Of a stretch of DNA of 64,000 nt, positions 58,730 to 64,000 are shown piece by piece; the first letter of the stretch is position 1, and each line of letters starts with the position of its first letter. A program made the position numbers and the translations under genes. This DNA is from DAOUAE01 sp034433795 (GTDB lineage: Bacteria; Chloroflexota; UBA6077; FW602-bin22; DAOUAE01). Location of the stretch: assembly GCA_034433795.1 (NCBI GenBank), contig DAOUAE010000020.1, positions 1-64,000 of the forward strand, written 5' to 3'. Under the pieces are notes generated by a model that worked only from the letters and a program-made list of their open reading frames with translations, ran no database searches and had not been told where the DNA came from.

Positions 58730-59821
58730 ATGGTCCAGCCCGGTCTCATCGACTGCGACCTCCATGTCACCCCGGCCTCAGTCGAGGTCCTCTTCCCCTA
58801 TCTGGCGCCCCACTGGCAGGAGTACATCCGCGAATCGGCCTTCAAGGGCCCGGTGGACTTCGCCTATCCCAAAAACGCTCCCCTCACCGTCCAGCCCGCC
58901 CTGCGCTCCTCGCCCGGCGCGGTCCCCGGCACGACGCTGGCCGAGGTCCGCCAGCAGGCCCTCGACCCGTGGGGCACCACCTACGCCATCCTCCAGTGCG
59001 ACTACCCCATTCAGACCGTCCACAACCCCGACCTGGCGGCCGCCCTGGCCCGGGCGGTCAACGACTGGCTGATCCAGGAGTGGCTGGAGAAAGACCCCCG
59101 CCTGCGGGCGGCGCTGGTGGTGCCCATCCAGGTGGTGGAGCTGGCGGTGCGCGAGGTCGAGCGGGTGGGGGATCATCCGGGGTTCGTCCAGGTGTATCTC
59201 CCGGTCCGCTCGGAGGCCCCGTATGGGAACCGGCGCTACTGGCCGCTCTATGCGGCGGCGGTCCGCCACCGCCTGGCGATCGGGATCCACTACGGGGGCG
59301 CCCCCGGACACCCGCCGACCCCCACCGGCTGGCCCTCGTACTTTCTGGAGGAGTACGTGGCGATGGCCCTGGTCGCCCAGAGCCAGCTCCTCAGCCTGGT
59401 CAGCGAGGGGGTCTTCGACCGCTTCCCGGAGCTGAAGGTAGTGGTGCTGGAGTGCGGCTGGAGCTGGCTGCCGGCGTTTCTGTGGCGCTTCGACAAGGAC
59501 TGGAAGGGGCTGCGGCGGGAGGTGCCGTGGGTCCGCCAGCCGCCCTCGGCCTACATCCGCGCGCACTGCCGCTTCAGCCTGCAGCCGCCCGACGTCCCGC
59601 CCGAGCCGCGCGGGCTGGCCCAGGTCCTCGACCACCTGGAGACCGACGAGCTGCTGCTGTTCGCCACCGACTACCCCCACTGGCACTTCGACCAGCCCGC
59701 GGAGGCGCTCCCCGCCGGACTGCCGGCGGCCCTGCGGCCCAAGATTCTGTGGGAGAACGCCTGGCGGTGGTATCAGTGCACAGGCCGGTTCGCCCCGGCC
59801 GGAGGAGAGGGACCATGGTGA
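58730..59821 (+). CDS. Amidohydrolase_2-family metal hydrolase (1)
   Basis: 363 residues of the ACMSD-like amidohydrolase barrel: D-C-D-L-H at the N-terminus (first metal ligands), G-I-H-Y-G-G near residue 186 and F-A-T-D-Y-P-H-W near 310 with the active-site Asp. The related enzymes decarboxylate or hydrolyse aromatic or cyclic acids. GGAGGAG precedes the ATG. It overlaps the next gene by seven bases. The two are paralogues in tandem. Confidence 0.83.
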   Translation: MVQPGLIDCDLHVTPASVEVLFPYLAPHWQEYIRESAFKGPVDFAYPKNAPLTVQPALRSSPGAVPGTTLAEVRQQALDPWGTTYAILQCDYPIQTVHNPDLAAALARAVNDWLIQEWLEKDPRLRAALVVPIQVVELAVREVERVGDHPGFVQVYLPVRSEAPYGNRRYWPLYAAAVRHRLAIGIHYGGAPGHPPTPTGWPSYFLEEYVAMALVAQSQLLSLVSEGVFDRFPELKVVVLECGWSWLPAFLWRFDKDWKGLRREVPWVRQPPSAYIRAHCRFSLQPPDVPPEPRGLAQVLDHLETDELLLFATDYPHWHFDQPAEALPAGLPAALRPKILWENAWRWYQCTGRFAPAGGEGPW

Positions 59822-60903
59822 AACCGGCCACCCATCCGGCGGCCGACCGCCGGAGCCGTCTCGCGGTCATCGACTGTGATATCCACAACGCTCTGCCCAG
59901 CGAGGCGGCACTGCTCCCGTATCTGCCGGCCCGCTGGCGGCGGCAGTATGAACTCTTCGGCCTGCGCGGCCGGCAGGGAGCCTACTACCCGCGGATGGTG
60001 CCGCATGCGGCCCGGACCGACGCCTGGCCGCCCTCGGGGCAGCCGCCGGGGTCGGACCTGACTTTCCTGCGCGAGCAGCTCCTCGACCAGTACGGCATCG
60101 AGTACGGGATTCTGAACCCGCTCATCGGGGTGGGGGGCCAGCTCAACCTGGAGTACAGCGCCGCCCTGGCCCGCGCGGTCAACGAGTGGCAGGTGGCGGA
60201 GTGGCTGGAGAAGGAGCCCCGGCTGCGGGCGGCCATCGTGGTGCCCTATGAGGACGGGGCCCTGGCGGCGGCCGAGGTCCGGCGGGCGGCGGCGCACCCG
60301 GGGTTTGTGCAGGTGCTGGTGCTCTCGCGGACGTGTGAGCCCTTGGGGCGGCGGAAGTACTGGCCGCTGTATGAGGCGGCGGTGGAGCGGGGGCTGCCGG
60401 TGGGCATCCACTTCGGCGGGACCGGGGCCGGGCCGATCACCGGCTGCGGCTGGCCCTCGTACTACATCGAGGACCACGTGGGGGTGGCCCAGGCGATGCA
60501 GGCCCAGGTGGTGAGCCTGGTCTGCGAAGGGGTGTTCGAGGTCTTTCCCAGCCTCAAAGTGGTGCTGATCGAGGGGGGCTTCGCCTGGTTTCCGGCGCTA
60601 ATGTGGCGGCTGGATGCCGCCTGGCGGCGGCTCAAGGAGGAGGTGCCGCACCTCCGGCGGGCGCCCTCGGAGTATCTGCGGACCCACTTCTGGCTGACCA
60701 CCCAGCCGATGGAGGAGCCGCACCGGCCCCGGTACTTCCTGGACATTCTCGCGCAGGTGGGGGTGGAGCGGCTGATGTTCGCCACCGATTACCCGCACTG
60801 GGACTTCGACGACCCGGAGACGGCCTTTCCGGTGCCGCTGCCCGCGGCGGTGCGGCGCCAGATCCTGGCCGAGAACGCACGGGCGCTCTACCGGCTGCCC
60901 TGA
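59815..60903 (+). CDS. Amidohydrolase_2-family metal hydrolase (2)
   Basis: 362 residues, a paralogue of the preceding protein: D-C-D-I-H, G-I-H-F-G-G, F-A-T-D-Y-P-H-W-D-F-D. It has an extra 30 residues near the N-terminus (F-G-L-R-G-R-Q-G-A-Y-Y) seen in amidohydrolases that act with oxygenases. ATG 59815 is behind GGAGGAGAGGG and inside the end of the first gene. The Rieske ferredoxin follows 14 bases later. Confidence 0.83.
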   Translation: MVKPATHPAADRRSRLAVIDCDIHNALPSEAALLPYLPARWRRQYELFGLRGRQGAYYPRMVPHAARTDAWPPSGQPPGSDLTFLREQLLDQYGIEYGILNPLIGVGGQLNLEYSAALARAVNEWQVAEWLEKEPRLRAAIVVPYEDGALAAAEVRRAAAHPGFVQVLVLSRTCEPLGRRKYWPLYEAAVERGLPVGIHFGGTGAGPITGCGWPSYYIEDHVGVAQAMQAQVVSLVCEGVFEVFPSLKVVLIEGGFAWFPALMWRLDAAWRRLKEEVPHLRRAPSEYLRTHFWLTTQPMEEPHRPRYFLDILAQVGVERLMFATDYPHWDFDDPETAFPVPLPAAVRRQILAENARALYRLP

Positions 60904-60917
60904 GGGAAGGGGAGACG

Positions 60918-61355
60918 ATGGGGCGGTACATCGTGGGACGGGTGAGCGAGATCCCGCCGGGGGGCCGCAAGATCGTCGAGGTCGCCGGCCGGTCGGTCGG
61001 GGTGTTCAATGTGGGGGGCGAGTTCTTCGCCCTGCGCAACCGCTGTCCGCACCAGGGGGGACCGCTCTGCGCGGGCCATCTTCTCGGGCTGGTGCTGGCC
61101 GAGGCGCCGGGCGAGTACCGGTACCTGCGGCCGGGGGAGATTCTGCGCTGTCCCTGGCACGGCTGGGAGTTCGACGTCCGGACCGGGCAGTCCTGGATCG
61201 ACCCGGCCCGGGTGCGGGTGCGGCGCTATGAGGTGCTGCTCGCCCCGGACCCGGCCACCGCCGAGATGCCCGGCCGCCTCCCGGGCCCCTACGTCGCCGA
61301 GACCTACCCGGTCTCAGTCGAGGACCCCTTCATCATCGTCGAAATTCCGGAGTAG
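60918..61355 (+). CDS. Rieske [2Fe-2S] ferredoxin-like protein
   Basis: 145 residues. The Rieske ligands are C43-x-H45 (C-P-H-Q-G-G) and C78-x2-H81 (C-P-W-H-G-W-E-F). Inserted between the two is a longer than usual segment. It has no C-terminal oxygenase domain and no membrane anchor, so it is an electron carrier or an assembly/regulatory partner. The neighbouring amidohydrolases suggest degradation of a cyclic or aromatic compound, but no oxygenase alpha subunit is present here. Confidence 0.87.
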   Translation: MGRYIVGRVSEIPPGGRKIVEVAGRSVGVFNVGGEFFALRNRCPHQGGPLCAGHLLGLVLAEAPGEYRYLRPGEILRCPWHGWEFDVRTGQSWIDPARVRVRRYEVLLAPDPATAEMPGRLPGPYVAETYPVSVEDPFIIVEIPE

Positions 61356-61398
61356 CCCTTCGGGGCCGACGGCTTCACCTCAGTGCTGGAGGAGAGCG

Positions 61399-62349
61399 AT
61401 GGTCCAGACCGCCTCGCCCGCCGAGTTCCAGTCGACCGTTCAGAAGCCGGCCGACTTCGACGCCTTCTGGGAGGAGGTCCTGGCCCAGGCGGCGGCCATT
61501 CCCCTCGATCCGACACTGGAAGAAGTGCCCCTGCGCTCGACGTCCGAGGTGGTGGTCTACGAGGTCCACTACACCAGCCTGGACCACCTGCGCATCGCCG
61601 CCTGGTACTGCCGGCCCCGCCACCACGCCGGTCCCCTGCCGGCCGTCATCCTCTACCCCGGCTACATCAGCGAGCCGGTCCTGCCCAAGAGCTGGGCTGC
61701 TCAGGGCTACGCCGCCCTGAGCGTCGCCCCGCGCGGGAAACTGCGCTCCAACCGCCACTTCAACCCCGGCTACCCCGGCCTCCTCACCTATAACATCGTC
61801 GACCGGTACACCTACGGCTACCGGGGCTTCTACGTCGACGCCTGGCGGGCGGTGGACTTCCTGCTGACCCGCCCCGAGGTCGACCCGACCCGGATCGGGG
61901 TGACCGGCAGCAGCCAGGGCGGCGCCCTGACGGTTCTGACGGCGGCCATGCGCCCCGAGGTCCGCTGCGCGGCGGCCGGCGCGCCTTTCCTCTGCGGGAT
62001 GATGGATGCTATCCGCCTGACCCACTCCTACCCCTATGAGGAGATCAACGAGTACCTGCGCCTCTACCCGGAGCGCGAGCCGCAGGTCCGCCAGACTCTG
62101 GCCTACTACGACTGCCTGAGTTTCGCCGACCGCGTCCGCTGTCCCATCATCATCAACATCGGCCTCAAGGACGATGTCTGCCCGCCAGAGACCGGCTACG
62201 CCCTCTTCCGGGCCATCGTCTCGCCCCAGAAACGGCTCTACGCCTACCCGGAGTGCGCCCACGACGCCGGCAGCGCCTGGCACGCCCCCATCGTCCAGGC
62301 CTTCCTGCAGGAACACCTTCAGCCCATTCCGGCGGCCACTCCCGCCTGA
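61399..62349 (+). CDS. CE7-type acetyl esterase (acetylxylan esterase / cephalosporin deacetylase-like)
   Basis: 316 residues, alpha/beta hydrolase of the AXE1 family. The N-terminal F-D-A-F-W-E-E and the W-Y-C-R-P segment match. The nucleophile elbow is G-S-S-Q-G-G near residue 175, the Asp is in L-K-D-D-V-C-P-P and the His in E-C-A-H-D-A-G. R-G-K near 115 corresponds to the R-G-Q motif of CE7. It is cytoplasmic (no signal). GGAGGAG precedes the ATG. Confidence 0.87.
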   Translation: MVQTASPAEFQSTVQKPADFDAFWEEVLAQAAAIPLDPTLEEVPLRSTSEVVVYEVHYTSLDHLRIAAWYCRPRHHAGPLPAVILYPGYISEPVLPKSWAAQGYAALSVAPRGKLRSNRHFNPGYPGLLTYNIVDRYTYGYRGFYVDAWRAVDFLLTRPEVDPTRIGVTGSSQGGALTVLTAAMRPEVRCAAAGAPFLCGMMDAIRLTHSYPYEEINEYLRLYPEREPQVRQTLAYYDCLSFADRVRCPIIINIGLKDDVCPPETGYALFRAIVSPQKRLYAYPECAHDAGSAWHAPIVQAFLQEHLQPIPAATPA

Positions 62350-62378
62350 TCGCCCGGCATCGTCGGAAAGGAGCCACG

Positions 62379-63269
62379 ATGGCAGCGCTGACGTCACCCG
62401 CCGACTTCGACGCCTACTGGGCCCAGGTGATGGCCGAACTGGCGGCCCTGCCGCTGGCCCCCGAACTCGAGGTGCTCCCCCTCCGCTCGACCGAGTTCGC
62501 CACCACCTACGGTCTCAAACTGACCAGTATCGGCCCCTATCGCATCTTCGCCTACTACTGCGTCCCGCACGGACCCGGCCCCTTTCCGGTGCGCTACCAC
62601 CTTCCGGGCTACGGCAGCGTGGTCCATATTCCGCCCTACGAGGAGCGCCGGCAGGCGGTCTGCGTCGCCCTCTGCCACCGGGGACAGCGGCGGTCGGACA
62701 CCCCGTTTGCCGCCAGCTACCCCGGTCTTCTGACCCACGGCCTCCTCTCGCCCACCACCTATATCTATCGGGGCATCGTGGCCGATTGCTGCCGGGTCAT
62801 CGACTTTCTGCTGACCCGCCCGGAGGTGGACCCCGAGCGCATCGCCCTCGTCGGCGGCGACCTGGCCCTCTTCACCGCCGCCCTGCGCCCAGCCGTACGG
62901 GCGGTGGCGGTGGCCCAGCCGCTCCTCTTCTACGACCTGCCAGCCGTCACCCGCGAGACCAGCGAGTACCCCTACGAGGAGATCAACGACCTCCTGCGGG
63001 CCCATCCGGACCAGGCCCCAGCCGTCTGGACCACGCTGGCCTACTTCGATCCGCTGGCCTTCGCCCCGCGCATTCGGGCGGCGGTCCTGCTCATGCACGG
63101 GGGGCCGGGCGCTCTCTTCTCGCCCGAGCGGGCAGCCCGCCTGCAGGCCGCCCTGGCCGGTCCCACCACCCTCTACCAGCGCACCGGCTACGGCTATACC
63201 GACCACCAGGCGCTGGAGAGCTGGCTGCAGGAGCGGCTGGCCGCCCGCCCGGCCGGCGAACGGACCTGA
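62379..63269 (+). CDS. CE7-like paralogue that has lost the catalytic triad
   Basis: 296 residues, clearly homologous to the preceding esterase (A-D-F-D-A-Y-W, S-Y-P-G-L-L-T-H-G, V-I-D-F-L-L-T-R-P-E-V-D-P-E-R-I). Where the paralogue has G-S-S-Q-G-G this one has G-G-D-L-A-L after a four-residue deletion, so the nucleophile is gone. The Asp region reads H-G-G-P-G-A and the His region G-Y-G-Y-T-D-H. It is intact as a reading frame and follows the active gene by 29 bases with an AAGGAG site. It may be a partner subunit or a pseudoenzyme. Confidence 0.8.
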   Translation: MAALTSPADFDAYWAQVMAELAALPLAPELEVLPLRSTEFATTYGLKLTSIGPYRIFAYYCVPHGPGPFPVRYHLPGYGSVVHIPPYEERRQAVCVALCHRGQRRSDTPFAASYPGLLTHGLLSPTTYIYRGIVADCCRVIDFLLTRPEVDPERIALVGGDLALFTAALRPAVRAVAVAQPLLFYDLPAVTRETSEYPYEEINDLLRAHPDQAPAVWTTLAYFDPLAFAPRIRAAVLLMHGGPGALFSPERAARLQAALAGPTTLYQRTGYGYTDHQALESWLQERLAARPAGERT

Positions 63270-63430
63270 CGGCCGCCGGAGACCCCCGCGCTGGCCGGTT
63301 GTTCAAGCCGCTCAGTCCGGCCCGGCGATCCGATGGGGGGTAGCGTCCGTGGCCCCTCTGACTGGCCGGCGCGCACCTCGACCGATCCGCCGGGCACCGG
63401 GTCGGGGGAGAGAAGCCGCCGGCACGCCAG

Positions 63431-63467
63431 GGAAAAGGGTGCTGGCCCTGGTCAGGGGCCAGCACCC
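63431..63467 (-). terminator. Terminator of the glycoside hydrolase gene
   Basis: A 12 bp perfect stem (63437-63448 with 63456-63467) followed by TTTT on the minus strand, 14 bases beyond the stop. Confidence 0.75.
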
Positions 63468-63481
63468 GTGCCACCGGCGAC

Positions 63482-64000
63482 CTACTTGGGCATGTTCTTC
63501 AGGGCGGTGTAGAGCAGGCGCGGCGACCAGTCGGGGTTCAGCACGCCGAAGATGGCCGTCTCCTGGGTGTGGTAGTCCTGGAAGGTCCGGAAATTCAGGT
63601 TCCAGACGAAGGCCGCCCCGACCCAGGGACGCTCGCGCATCATCTGGAAGCCGCGGACCAGGAAATCGGCCGCCTGCTGCTCGGAGAGATGGGTTGTCCA
63701 CTCGTAGCCGGGCGGCACCGGCGGCTGGGCCGAGGCCCAGTGGTATTCGGTGATCCACATCTGCCGGCGGTCGCCGTACCTCTCCATAATGGCGTGGAGG
63801 TCATCGATCCGGCGGAAATAGAAGCTGGGATGCCCTTTGAAGCCGGGCGTCCCGACCGTGTTGCGGTCCACCCAGTCGTCGGGGGCGTTGTTGTAGCCGG
63901 TGGCGTGGGCCCCGACGGCGTCGGCGATCCGGAGGAAGACCCCTCCCTCGACCTGATACATCTGGTCGAGGTACCAGGCATCGTCCACCGCGATGGTGGG
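63482..64000 (-). CDS. Glycoside hydrolase, clan GH-A-like (5' part outside window)
   Basis: The frame is open to the window edge. 173 codons are visible, the C-terminal end of a (beta/alpha)8 glycosidase: I-T-E-Y-H-W-A-S carries the likely nucleophile, and V-W-N-L-N-F-R-T-F and S-P-R-L-L-Y-T-A-L-K-N-M-P are usual for the last strand and helix of this fold. The C-terminal ending is similar to that of the hydrolase at the left edge. The GTG at 63988 is an internal valine, not a start. Confidence 0.78.
   Translation of the reverse strand, partial: PTIAVDDAWYLDQMYQVEGGVFLRIADAVGAHATGYNNAPDDWVDRNTVGTPGFKGHPSFYFRRIDDLHAIMERYGDRRQMWITEYHWASAQPPVPPGYEWTTHLSEQQAADFLVRGFQMMRERPWVGAAFVWNLNFRTFQDYHTQETAIFGVLNPDWSPRLLYTALKNMPK

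Noticed and set aside
58687..60903. 738-codon frame covering both amidohydrolase genes
   Set aside because: The first half is the first amidohydrolase read in the wrong frame. The second gene starts at ATG 59815 with its own ribosome site.
1..64000. CRISPR arrays, rRNA genes, insertion sequences
   Set aside because: No regularly spaced repeats, no rRNA sequence, and no transposase frames were seen on either strand. The only recombinase is the island integrase.

Overview
The window is a 64 kb, very GC-rich chromosomal segment of a bacterium. The gene set is mostly housekeeping and catabolic, with one clear mobile insertion. GTG and TTG starts are common, coding density is high, and many genes are joined by ATGA or GTGA overlaps. 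A Tat-like lipoprotein, a YfhO/GT39 membrane glycosyltransferase cluster, a PdtaS/PdtaR-type two-component pair, CoxLMS-type molybdenum hydroxylases and CE7 esterases together suggest a Chloroflexota-like, possibly thermophilic, lineage. That placement is an inference from gene content; no rRNA is present to confirm it.

Layout. 1-4.2 kb: end of a clan GH-A glycoside hydrolase, miaB, pyrimidine-nucleoside phosphorylase and a small membrane protein. 4.2-6.6 kb: ANTAR response regulator with its HisKA_2 kinase. 6.6-11.2 kb: an SDR, then leuC-leuD-alcohol dehydrogenase-cytochrome c. 11.5-15.3 kb: glycosyltransferase, O-antigen-ligase-like protein and HAD phosphatase. 15.4-19.0 kb: a sugar ABC importer operon without ATPase. 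19.16-24.51 kb: a 5.3 kb integrative element in tRNA-Asn, bounded by a 70 bp direct repeat. It carries integrase, an excisionase-like protein, a primase/helicase-like ATPase and small unknowns. 24.6-32.4 kb: metE, recJ, an AIR-synthase-like gene, nadC and nadB. 32.5-36.2 kb: Gfo/Idh/MocA oxidoreductase, a small unknown, a methyltransferase, a NarL regulator and a kinase lacking its ATPase domain. 36.4-46.4 kb: YfhO-like protein plus three large GT39-like proteins with C-terminal beta-type modules. 46.7-53.4 kb: sugar isomerase-like protein, a three-subunit molybdenum hydroxylase, a SelA-like PLP enzyme and an OsmC-like protein. 53.4-58.6 kb: orphan DNA methyltransferase, RHH-type pair, glpK, thiol peroxidase-like protein, a small unknown and an HD hydrolase. 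58.7-63.3 kb: two amidohydrolases, a Rieske ferredoxin and two CE7-type proteins. 63.5 kb to the end: part of another glycoside hydrolase.

Regulatory signals are unusually readable. About twenty intergenic regions carry TTGnnn-N16-18-TAnnAT promoters, mostly with a spacer of exactly 17, and several minus-strand operons end in perfect hairpins followed by U-runs.

The most unusual material is inside the island. Two copies of a 47 bp palindromic element lie in opposite orientation and in frame inside the ATPase gene, where each adds a 16-residue peptide at a domain junction. The island's early operon has a consensus promoter, then almost immediately an intrinsic terminator and a 20 bp perfect palindrome. 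The island also supplies a replacement terminator for the tRNA gene it interrupts.
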